Below are positions 24,120 to 30,092 of a stretch of 30,092 bases of DNA, piece by piece. Within the stretch, counting starts at the first letter, position 1. Each line of letters starts with the position of its first letter. The translations under genes were made by a program, and so were the position numbers. Source of the DNA: Anaerohabitans sp036788095 (lineage in GTDB: Bacteria; Zhuqueibacterota; Zhuqueibacteria; Residuimicrobiales; Residuimicrobiaceae); contig DAIQOA010000039.1 of the NCBI GenBank assembly GCA_036788095.1, forward strand, positions 1 to 30,092, read 5' to 3'. The notes under the pieces are model-generated. The model was not told the DNA's origin, searched no databases, and was given only the letters and a program-made list of their open reading frames with translations.

Positions 24120-25013
24120 ATGATGAAATTTTTTACGAAAGTGATCCTCTTTTCCGCCATCCTGCTGCTGCTCGATCTGTGCGGCGCTCGCCTGCTTCGG
24201 TATGGCCTGGAAAAGTATTACGGGCTGGACAAGGAGGCTGAGATTCTGTGCGTGGGACATTCGCGGATGGTGCAAGGGATTGATCAAGAACTTTTGCAGA
24301 AACGCCTGGCCCGGCCGGTGGCCAAATATGCGGTGCAGGGGACTTTTCTCGACGACCACTATGTGATGGTCGAACAATTTCTTGAACGCCATCCGCGGTC
24401 GGTGACCACCTTTGTTTATATTGTTGATGATTACACGTTCGGAAAGGGTTTGGGACAAAATCAGTACCGGCTGTTCTATCCGTTTATAGATACCCATTGC
24501 GTCGCCGCCCATGTGCGCTCGCACGCCGCTAGCTGGTCCGAGTATACCTCCCGTTCCTGGCTACGGCTTTTGCGGTTCAGCGATACGACGATTCAGAGCG
24601 TCGCGCGCCTGGGCCTGATGGGCCGCCAGGAACTGGCGCCGGAGGATTCGGTGGACGTCCTCACGCTGCAGGCCAAATTGGCCGCACTGCAACTGGATGA
24701 ACAATACGCGGTGCTGGATGAGAATGTCCGGCTCTTTGAAACGCTTGTCCAATTGCCGCTCTCCCGAGGGCTGCGGGTGGTGCTGCTCTATGTCCCCTTT
24801 ATCGATTTTCTCGACGATGGCCAGCCGGAACAGCGCAGAGCTTTGCAGCTGCTGCGCAGCTATGCCCGGCGGACGCAGGGGGTTCAGCTTATCGAGATTG
24901 ACAGAGCCTATACCCATTGCTACGATTTTTTCTCCGATGCCACCCATCCCAATCGGGCCGGCCAGATTTTCATCACCGAACAACTCGCTGCCGGGCTGCT
25001 GCGAACGCCATGA
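24120..25013 (+). CDS. Membrane-anchored SGNH-type protein, partner of the MBOAT (DltD/AlgJ-like role)
   Basis: A 297-residue protein with one N-terminal membrane anchor (about residues 5-25, VILFSAILLLLDLCGARLL) and a soluble periplasmic domain. The SGNH-type catalytic set is visible: nucleophile S48 in CVGHSRMVQG and D273/H276 in SDATHPNRAGQIF near the C-terminus. A middle region VVLLYVPFIDF resembles the DltD/AlgX-like fold core. Such proteins take the acyl group from the MBOAT and place it on a periplasmic polymer. It begins 12 bp after the MBOAT stop and ends the plus-strand operon. Overall similarity to named families (DltD, AlgJ, PatB) is too low by eye to give a symbol. Start: ATG 24120; ATG 24123 is an alternative. 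Confidence 0.8.
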   Translation: MMKFFTKVILFSAILLLLDLCGARLLRYGLEKYYGLDKEAEILCVGHSRMVQGIDQELLQKRLARPVAKYAVQGTFLDDHYVMVEQFLERHPRSVTTFVYIVDDYTFGKGLGQNQYRLFYPFIDTHCVAAHVRSHAASWSEYTSRSWLRLLRFSDTTIQSVARLGLMGRQELAPEDSVDVLTLQAKLAALQLDEQYAVLDENVRLFETLVQLPLSRGLRVVLLYVPFIDFLDDGQPEQRRALQLLRSYARRTQGVQLIEIDRAYTHCYDFFSDATHPNRAGQIFITEQLAAGLLRTP

Positions 25014-25077
25014 CGCCCTTGGTCTTCCAATCGCCCGATTACGCCCATGGGCGCAGGCCCTTGCCTTCAAAACTTGA

Positions 25078-25101
25078 ATCCGGCCGGCCTTTGCCGGGGA
25101 T
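25078..25101 (-). terminator. Hairpin at the 3' end of the hydrolase operon
   Basis: On the plus strand ATCC + CCGGC (25078-25081, 25084-25088, GG bulge) pair with GCCGG + GGAT (25093-25101) around CTTT. The hairpin starts right at the stop codon of the minus-strand hydrolase gene, in the 87-bp convergent gap. A second small dyad, TTCAA/TTGAA, lies at 25066-25078. No strong T-run is present, so termination here is only probable. Confidence 0.35.
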
Positions 25102-26486
25102 CACAGAGCCTGGATCCAATCCGCAATCAGCGTCAGCACCTGCGGCGATAGGGTCTCTTCGATGGCGCCGTATTCGCTGACCGCGCCGGTTTGACAGGTT
25201 TGAAACAGATGATTCAGGCCGGCCATCATACGTACTGTGTACTTCTGGTTGCCCCCAAGACGAAGCGCTTTTTCGATCTCGGCTAGGTTTTGCTCCGCCG
25301 GCACCTGCAGATCCTTCTCGCCATTCAAGGCCAGCACCGGGCAGCGCAATTTTGTCAGCGCGGGTATGGGATCATAGGTGAGGAACCAGCGGAACCAGGG
25401 CGAGACCAGCGCCTGGATCTGAGCCTGCAACGCCGCTTCCGGCGCCTCCTTTTTTTCTTCCTCGGTCAGTCCTTTCATTATCCGTTCGCGGATCTCGCGA
25501 ATCGCCAGGTCGTTGTTCGCTTCCCGCTTGAGGACTTCGAAAAGGCTTTGCTGCAAAGCCACTTTGTCTGCGATGGTCTTTTCATCCATGCCGGCTTGGC
25601 GCGCCAGAGCTGCCAACTGCGCAAGCACGATCTTTTCACCGGTCACGCCGGGCCCTGCCAGCAGAATCACAAACGCTATACTTTTGTCGATGGACGCCGC
25701 CATGGGCGCCACCAGCCCGCCTTCGCTGTGGCCCAGCAACCCGATGCGCCGCGGGTCGATCTCCTTGCACGATTTCAGATAGTCCACGGCAGCCAGCACA
25801 TCGGAACAGAAATCCTGGGTGGTGGCGGTTTTAAAATCGCCCTGGGAGCGGCCCACGCCGCGATCATCGAAACGCAGCACCGCTATGCCCCGGCGGGTGA
25901 GATGATCGGCCAGCACCAAGAACGGCTTGTGATTGAAAATCGTCTCATCTCGATCCTGGGCGCCGGAGCCGGAGATCAGAATCACCGCGGCAAAGGGACC
26001 GTCGCTTTTCGGCTTGGTTACGGTTCCGGCCAGGTGAATCCCGGCGGTGCGGTTTTTAAAGGTCACTTCCTCTTCGAGGTAGGGATAGGGCTTTTGCGGC
26101 TGTTGCGGCCGCCGGACGGACGGCGCTTGTGCCACTTTTTTCAGATTCAGCGGCAGCGTCATACCGGCCTGTTTCCACGTGCCCTGGATCGATGTTGCGT
26201 CGCCGTTTAGCACGCCTTGATAAGAGCCCATGATCGCCGCACAGCTGATGATGATCGAATCCCGTCGGCAGACCACCACGTCCATGGGAATGTCTTTTGC
26301 GCCCTGATCCGGGCTGTCCATTTTGGCGGTCAAGGCGCCGTCCGCCGCCGCGGTGATTTTAAAGACGATGCGCAATTCCACACCCGACACTTTGAGCGCG
26401 CCGAGCCAGGTGCCCACACAGGGTGGTTGGGAGGAAGCTTGCGCCACGGCAACCAGCCACAGGGAGAACCAAGCGATTTTTTTCAT
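25101..26486 (-). CDS. Exported alpha/beta hydrolase with N-terminal lipocalin-like region
   Basis: A 461-residue protein with a signal peptide (MKKIAWFSLWLVAVAQASS). Residues about 22-115 are a beta-rich domain (VGTWLGALKVSGVELRIVFK ... GTWKQAGMTLPLNL) of the kind found before peptidase-S9-like or dienelactone-hydrolase-like domains. The hydrolase domain (about 140-461) has ISGSGAQDRD (oxyanion region), FDDRGVGRS, the nucleophile S254 in GHSEGG, D392 in LNGEKDLQVP and H426 in GLNHLFQ, a complete triad. Predicted periplasmic esterase or peptidase; natural substrate unknown. It follows the SdpI-like gene by 10 bp in the same direction, so it probably belongs to the SdpR/SdpI-type operon. Start ATG 26486 is preferred (signal peptide begins there, AAAGGTG upstream) over an ATG 75 bases earlier. 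Confidence 0.85.
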   Translation of the reverse strand: MKKIAWFSLWLVAVAQASSQPPCVGTWLGALKVSGVELRIVFKITAAADGALTAKMDSPDQGAKDIPMDVVVCRRDSIIISCAAIMGSYQGVLNGDATSIQGTWKQAGMTLPLNLKKVAQAPSVRRPQQPQKPYPYLEEEVTFKNRTAGIHLAGTVTKPKSDGPFAAVILISGSGAQDRDETIFNHKPFLVLADHLTRRGIAVLRFDDRGVGRSQGDFKTATTQDFCSDVLAAVDYLKSCKEIDPRRIGLLGHSEGGLVAPMAASIDKSIAFVILLAGPGVTGEKIVLAQLAALARQAGMDEKTIADKVALQQSLFEVLKREANNDLAIREIRERIMKGLTEEEKKEAPEAALQAQIQALVSPWFRWFLTYDPIPALTKLRCPVLALNGEKDLQVPAEQNLAEIEKALRLGGNQKYTVRMMAGLNHLFQTCQTGAVSEYGAIEETLSPQVLTLIADWIQAL

Positions 26487-26496
26487 GAGCACCTTT

Positions 26497-27165
26497 CTAT
26501 AGTTGAACGTCTTTGTTGGTTTCTTTCTGCAGTTTTTTAAACAGATAATAGGGATAGACAAACGAACAGAACAGGGAGACCGGCACCACGATGCCGAGCA
26601 TGCTCCAGATCATGTTGACGTTGAACAGGGCCAGCAGGATCATCAGCAGGCCGCCGGCGACAAAACAATAACCGGAGATGATGTGCGTGCGTTTCCAGAC
26701 CTCCTCTGAGGCCAAAGTCCAGGGCGAACGGACTCCGAAGAAAAAGTTGCGCGGCAATTGCGGCAGATAGTTGCCCAGCGCAATGAACAGAGCGCCGAAG
26801 CCGAATCCCAGCCAGCGCGATTCGAAACGGCCGGTCCGGGCGGCGTGAATGGAGAGAAAAAAGACGACGGCGAAAAAAAACAGAGTGAGATTCCTGAATT
26901 TGAGAAACGTCCCATAACGCTGCTCGATTTTTTTGCGAAACGGATCGAGCCAGGGTATGAACGTGAGCACCAGATAGAGTGCGATGCATCCGCCCAGGGT
27001 AAAGGCGGTGAACCCGGCCTTGCCGCTGTAATCGTCCGCTTCTCCGTGGATGTTAAAATGGGTCGGCACTCGATCCGGCAGCGTGGGATAGACGAGCCAA
27101 GCGGTGACCGCCATGACCACCAGCACAGCGAGCGGCAACCATTCACGTTTCAGCTGCCATTTCAT
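26497..27165 (-). CDS. SdpI/DUF1648-family membrane protein
   Basis: A 222-residue membrane protein with six hydrophobic segments. The N-terminal DUF1648 signature is present: VYPTLPDRVPTHFNIHGEADDYSGK. The C-terminal SdpI-type region reads GNYLPQLPRNFFFGVRSPWTLASEEVWKRTHIISGY, with the WTLxSexvWxkTh motif. In Bacillus subtilis SdpI gives immunity to the SdpC toxin and acts with the repressor SdpR; most homologues elsewhere have unknown ligands. Start ATG 27165 with AAGGAG at the proper distance. It begins three bases after the stop of the ArsR-type gene, a strong sign of one transcript. An eight-base A/T run (26873-26880) lies in a poly-Phe stretch. Confidence 0.85.
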   Translation of the reverse strand: MKWQLKREWLPLAVLVVMAVTAWLVYPTLPDRVPTHFNIHGEADDYSGKAGFTAFTLGGCIALYLVLTFIPWLDPFRKKIEQRYGTFLKFRNLTLFFFAVVFFLSIHAARTGRFESRWLGFGFGALFIALGNYLPQLPRNFFFGVRSPWTLASEEVWKRTHIISGYCFVAGGLLMILLALFNVNMIWSMLGIVVPVSLFCSFVYPYYLFKKLQKETNKDVQL

Positions 27166-27168
27166 GGG

Positions 27169-27435
27169 TTACTCCTTTCCGATAAATTTCATCAAATAAT
27201 CCACGGACATTTGGAACACGCTCATATTCAGCGAGTAGCGGATGTACTGGCCTTCCCGGGCGCCATCGATCAGGTTCGCACGCTTTAGGATATCCAGATG
27301 ATGGGAGAGGGTCGGTTGGGAGATCTTTATTTTCTGCAACAAGTCCGACGGCGTTTGGTCTTGTTTTTTCAGCAATTGAACAATCTTTCGCCGCGTCGGG
27401 TCCGCCAGGGCCTGGAACAATTTGTCGAGTTCCAT
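27169..27435 (-). CDS. ArsR/SdpR-type autorepressor
   Basis: An 88-residue winged-helix protein. It begins MELDKLFQALADPTRRKIVQLLKK, the standard ArsR start, followed by the helix-turn-helix TPSDLLQKIKISQPTLSHHLDILKRANL (about 28-56) and the wing GAREGQYIRYSLN. There are no cysteines, so it is not a metal-thiolate sensor; this with the SdpI neighbour points to the SdpR branch. Start ATG 27435 is chosen because GGAG lies nine bases upstream; ATGs at 27450 and 27462 lack a ribosome site. A 20-bp dyad overlapping the probable -10 box directly upstream is the expected autoregulatory operator. It leads the operon with the SdpI-like and hydrolase genes. Confidence 0.88.
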   Translation of the reverse strand: MELDKLFQALADPTRRKIVQLLKKQDQTPSDLLQKIKISQPTLSHHLDILKRANLIDGAREGQYIRYSLNMSVFQMSVDYLMKFIGKE

Positions 27436-27452
27436 GTTATTTATCTCCATGC

Positions 27453-27472
27453 ATATGTACATATATACATAT
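27453..27472. promoter_or_regulatory. Dyad-symmetric candidate operator of the SdpR-like repressor
   Basis: ATATGTA (27453-27459) and TACATAT (27466-27472) are inverted around six bases. A tighter 12-bp perfect palindrome, ATATGTACATAT, occupies 27453-27464. The site is 18 bases upstream of the repressor ATG and touches the proposed -10 box, as expected for autorepression. The AT-alternating sequence makes chance symmetry more likely, so confidence is moderate. Confidence 0.5.
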
Positions 27473-27499
27473 ATTAATGAAAAAAAGTTTCATCGGCAA
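27471..27499 (-). promoter_or_regulatory. Candidate sigma-70-like promoter of the SdpR-SdpI-hydrolase operon
   Basis: Read on the minus strand, TTGCCG (27499-27494) and TAATAT (27476-27471) are separated by 17 bases. The first three bases of the -35 and four of six in the -10 agree with the consensus. It overlaps the dyad operator. This is pattern matching only, in a phylum whose promoter rules I do not know. Confidence 0.35.
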
Positions 27500-27561
27500 G
27501 CTTTTTTTGCAGGACGGGAAGAAAAGATAAATCGGCAGGGAGAGGGCGCCGGCGCCGGCGG

Positions 27562-27593
27562 CCCTTCCCGGAACGCCCGGCGCTCCGGGAGGG
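27562..27593 (-). terminator. GC-rich hairpin downstream of the D-Ala-D-Ala ligase gene
   Basis: CCCTTCCCGGA (27562-27572) pairs with TCCGGGAGGG (27584-27593) with one bulged T, a ten-pair stem with an 11-base loop. It lies 40 bases past the ligase stop, before the next operon's promoter. An adjacent GGCGCCGGCGCC palindrome (27545-27556) adds more structure. No T-run follows directly; a structural or factor-assisted terminator is plausible. Confidence 0.45.
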
Positions 27594-27633
27594 TGAATCA
27601 AGTGGGGAGCATGATGCATGCCCCGGTAATGGC

Positions 27634-28836
27634 TCAGGTTTTTTTCCGATACCACTTTTGATCCGGCTGAAAGCTGGTCTGCAGCTGTTGCCGGCGAGCC
27701 TGACGTTCCAGCGCCAGGCGGATCAGCTCGTCCAGCAGTGCGCTGTAGCTCAGTCCGCTGGCCTGCCACAGCTTGGGATACATGCTGATGCTGGTAAAGC
27801 CGGGGATGGTGTTGAGTTCCGAAAGATAGAACCGGTCGGAATCCGCCTGCAGTAGAAAATCGACGCGCGCCATGCCCTCGCATTCCACGGCCAGAAAGGC
27901 GCGGATGGCGGTGTTTTGGATCGCACGGGTCAGCTCTTCCGGCAGATCCGCGGGAATTTGAAACCGGCAGGCGTCATCGACATACTTGGCGTTATAGTCA
28001 TAGAATTCGTTGGATGGAAACACCTCGCCCACCACGGAAGCGCGCGGCGTCGCGTTGCCCAGCAGGCTGACCTCCAGCTCACGCGTGTTCGGTACCGCTT
28101 TTTCGATCAGCACCTTGCGGTCGTAACGCAACGCATCCTCGATGGCCGCTTTGAGCTCTTGGACCGTGTGCGCTTTATGAATGCCGACGCTGGACCCCAT
28201 GTTCGGCGGTTTGACAAAGACCGGCAGTTTCAAATCATCGCGAATGGTTTCGATCATCTCTTTGCGTGTCATGTTGGCCAGCTGATCGGGCAGCAACGGC
28301 CGGTCCTGGCGGTTGCTGTTCTGCTGCCAGTCGAGGTCGCGGAACCAGAGGAAATCCACCACCGGCAGCCCCTGCTGCCGGCAGAGATGTTTTTGCATGA
28401 TTTTATCCATCGACAGGGCGGAGCCGAGCACGCCGGCGCCCACATAAGGCAGGTCCGCCAGTTCCAGCAAGCCCTGGATGGTGCCATCTTCGCCCCGTGG
28501 TCCGTGCATCACCGGAAACACGACATCGAACGCCTTGCCGTTCAATCCTTCGGGCAGGCCTGCACGTTCCCGAAGAGCCAGCAGACGCGCCGCACCGGGG
28601 TCTGCGGGCAGACAGGCCGGGATCAGTTTTTTCTCCCGGCCTTCGCTGAGCAGCCGCAAGGTATCTTCGCCCACCAGCCAGCGCCCGGCTTTGCTGATGC
28701 CGATGGGAGTGATGTCGTACTTGGATCGATCCAGTGCGGAAAGGATCGATCCGGCGGAGACCAGGGAGACCTCATGTTCGCCGGACCGTCCTCCAAAAAT
28801 AACCGCCACGCGAATTTTCTTTTTTGTCTTTTTCAT
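27634..28836 (-). CDS. ddl: D-alanine--D-alanine ligase
   Basis: A 400-residue cytoplasmic ATP-grasp ligase that joins two D-alanines for peptidoglycan precursor synthesis. The N-terminus IRVAVIFGGRSGEHEVSLVSAGSI carries E22 of the EHEVS motif that binds the first D-Ala. ATP-grasp motifs follow: KLPVFVKPPNMGSSVGI, KVLIEKAV with NTRELEVSLLG, the omega loop FYDYNAKYVDD, EGMARVDFLL, and LSELNTIPGFTSISMYPKLW with the Mg-binding Glu and Asn. The omega loop keeps Tyr, which in the family favours D-Ala over D-lactate. At 400 residues it is longer than the short DdlB type; an extra segment sits around LWFRDLDWQQNSNRQDRP. ATG 28836 follows the upstream stop by one base, indicating coupling with the isomerase gene. 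Confidence 0.93.
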   Translation of the reverse strand: MKKTKKKIRVAVIFGGRSGEHEVSLVSAGSILSALDRSKYDITPIGISKAGRWLVGEDTLRLLSEGREKKLIPACLPADPGAARLLALRERAGLPEGLNGKAFDVVFPVMHGPRGEDGTIQGLLELADLPYVGAGVLGSALSMDKIMQKHLCRQQGLPVVDFLWFRDLDWQQNSNRQDRPLLPDQLANMTRKEMIETIRDDLKLPVFVKPPNMGSSVGIHKAHTVQELKAAIEDALRYDRKVLIEKAVPNTRELEVSLLGNATPRASVVGEVFPSNEFYDYNAKYVDDACRFQIPADLPEELTRAIQNTAIRAFLAVECEGMARVDFLLQADSDRFYLSELNTIPGFTSISMYPKLWQASGLSYSALLDELIRLALERQARRQQLQTSFQPDQKWYRKKT

Positions 28837-28837
28837 C

Positions 28838-30092
28838 TCATCGGCCGTAAAGAGGACCCAGATTGGCGCAGGCGCGGTAATCTGCGCTCTCCATGTCCGC
28901 AGTGCCAAAACCGGCCCAGACGCTGGGACGGAAAATCCGTTCTTCCGCAACGTTATGCATGCACACCGGAATGCGCAGCAGACTGGCCAGAGTGATCAGC
29001 AGATGACCGACATGGCCGTAGCTAAGGGATCCGTGGTTGGCGCCCCAGTTTGCCATCACCGAATAGACATCGCTAAACGCGCCCTTGCCCGTCAATTTGG
29101 GCGCAAACCAGGTGGTGGGCCAGGTGGGATCTGTGCGCTGATAGAGCACCTGGTGGGACTTGGCCGGCAGTTCCACAGTATACCCTTCGGCCAATTGCAG
29201 CACCGGTCCGAGCCCTTTGACCAGATTCAGGCGCACCATGGTCACCGGCATCTCGCCCAGGGTGACGAATCTGGATGAATAGCCGCCGCCGCGGAAATAC
29301 TCCACATTGCCCGGACACCACTCTGTGGCCTGCAGGCATTTGTCCACTTCCGCGGGCGTGATCTTCCACCACGGCTTCATCACCGGTTTGCCTTTTTCCG
29401 ACTGACGGCCGCTGCCGTCCAGGGTGGCGGCGCCCGAGTTGATCAGGTGGATGATGCCGTTGGCCGCTTTGCCGCTGAGGGCTTTACCCGTCACCCGTTT
29501 CACCGCAGCAGGGCTCCAATAGGTGCGCACATCGGCAAAGATCTGCGCGGTGTCGGTCAGCAGATGGCCGAACAGCATGGCCGCTCCGTTCAGGCTGTCG
29601 TTCTCCGTGGCTACAAGGTAGGGCTCACGAATGCCGTTCCAGTCGAAACTCGAGTTCAACAGGGCTTCGAGGAAATCGCCGTTGGGCATATGATCGGTCC
29701 ATTGCCGCTGCCCTTGAAAGCCAGCCAGGATGGCGTTATGACCCAGGGCCTCTTCGCCGTATCCCATGGTCGCCAGTTTTTCATTGCCCACCATGAGGTC
29801 GCGGGTGATCAGCATCATCTTCACCACGGTCTGCCAGTCCTTGGCGCGGCGTTCCGCGGACAGCCGGTTTTGTGGTTTGTTCAGATCCGGTCCTTCCTTG
29901 CAGTTCGCCTGCACCCATTTCATCGCCAGCTCGAACTCTTCCTGATCGAAAATAGATCGGTTGAGCCGTCGGGTGAACTCGGCCGAGTCCACGAACTCGC
30001 TGCGCAGCCCGAGATAATCGCGCAGAAAATGGGCGTCGACCATGGAGCCGGCGATGCCCATGGACACGTAGCCGAGGGAGAGATAGGATTTT
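28838..30092 (-). CDS. fucI: L-fucose isomerase, 3' part (5' end outside the window)
   Basis: The last 418 or so residues of a ketol isomerase interconverting L-fucose and L-fuculose (also D-arabinose and ribulose). The frame runs open to the window edge, with KSYLSLGYVSMGIAGSMVDAHFL at the left end of the visible protein, so the true start lies beyond 30092. Family blocks: FQGQRQWTDHMPNGDFLEALLNSSFDWNG, YLVATENDSLNGAAMLFGHLL (acidic metal-binding region), ATLDGSG, GYSSRFVTLGEMPVTMVRLN, and ANWGANHGSLSYGHVGHLL with the conserved histidines. These match the FucI C-terminal two-thirds at normal length, with no internal break. It would serve fucose catabolism; in this locus it could also recycle a fucose-containing glycan, which is inference. 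Confidence 0.93.
   Translation of the reverse strand, partial: KSYLSLGYVSMGIAGSMVDAHFLRDYLGLRSEFVDSAEFTRRLNRSIFDQEEFELAMKWVQANCKEGPDLNKPQNRLSAERRAKDWQTVVKMMLITRDLMVGNEKLATMGYGEEALGHNAILAGFQGQRQWTDHMPNGDFLEALLNSSFDWNGIREPYLVATENDSLNGAAMLFGHLLTDTAQIFADVRTYWSPAAVKRVTGKALSGKAANGIIHLINSGAATLDGSGRQSEKGKPVMKPWWKITPAEVDKCLQATEWCPGNVEYFRGGGYSSRFVTLGEMPVTMVRLNLVKGLGPVLQLAEGYTVELPAKSHQVLYQRTDPTWPTTWFAPKLTGKGAFSDVYSVMANWGANHGSLSYGHVGHLLITLASLLRIPVCMHNVAEERIFRPSVWAGFGTADMESADYRACANLGPLYGR

Noticed and set aside
22650..24524. A 624-codon open frame on the minus strand opposite the MBOAT gene
   Set aside because: It is an antisense shadow caused by GC-rich codon use; its translation is Gln/Arg/His-rich low complexity without domain motifs, while the plus-strand frame has full MBOAT motifs.
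27916..28995. A 359-codon plus-strand frame opposite ddl and fucI
   Set aside because: It crosses two well-identified genes on the other strand and has His/Arg/Gln-rich shadow composition.
1..30092. CRISPR arrays, tRNA or rRNA genes, transposases or phage genes
   Set aside because: No regularly spaced direct repeats, cloverleaf sequences, conserved rRNA segments or transposase/integrase frames were found on reading the window.

Overview
The window is a GC-rich (roughly 55-58% by eye) bacterial chromosome segment dominated by an extracellular-polysaccharide locus. Three exported proteins end in a FlgD/Por-type C-terminal sorting domain with signatures such as YQNYPNPFNPTT and a basic-hydrophobic tail (KMVLLH, KMVLMR). 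That tail style is typical of the Fibrobacteres-Chlorobi-Bacteroidetes group and allied candidate phyla (Ignavibacteria, Calditrichaeota, KSB1, Zixibacteria-like). The organism is therefore probably a diderm of that group; the exact phylum is inference. No rRNA, tRNA, CRISPR array or insertion sequence was seen.

Layout. (1) 33-8067, plus strand: polysaccharide assembly, with a hexapeptide acyltransferase, a Wzx-type flippase, a GT4, an O-antigen-ligase/polymerase-like membrane protein, an ExoA-like GT2, a second GT4 and a NodB-type deacetylase. (2) 8184-13706, plus strand: three exported proteins with C-terminal sorting domains, namely a heparinase-II/III-like putative lyase, a DUF1565/right-handed beta-helix protein, and an uncharacterised GHTSHG protein with a possible SGNH-type fold. 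(3) 13945-20321, minus strand: an operon transcribed leftwards, ATP-grasp ligase, CapK/PaaK-like adenylating enzyme, acyl-carrier-protein/GNAT fusion, FemAB-like acyltransferase, PLP fold-III decarboxylase. (4) 20746-25013, plus strand, divergent from (3) across a 424-bp AT-rich spacer: acetyl-CoA-synthetase-like ligase, free acyl carrier protein, MBOAT acyltransferase, membrane-anchored SGNH protein. (5) 25101-30092, minus strand: an ArsR/SdpR-type repressor, SdpI-like membrane protein and exported alpha/beta hydrolase form one operon; upstream lie D-Ala-D-Ala ligase and the 3' part of L-fucose isomerase.

Most interesting point: block (4) has the same four-part logic as the Gram-positive dlt operon (adenylating enzyme, carrier protein, MBOAT, SGNH-like protein) but sits in an apparently diderm polysaccharide locus. 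Block (3) looks like an enzyme set that builds or remodels an acyl or aminoacyl group on a carrier protein. My working hypothesis is that blocks (3) and (4) together activate an unusual acyl or aminoacyl group on carrier proteins and pass it through the MBOAT/SGNH pair to the polysaccharide made by block (1). This is inference from families and gene order, not shown by the sequence. The gene content also partly parallels exosortase-A-associated polysaccharide loci, yet no exosortase or PEP-CTERM protein is visible here.
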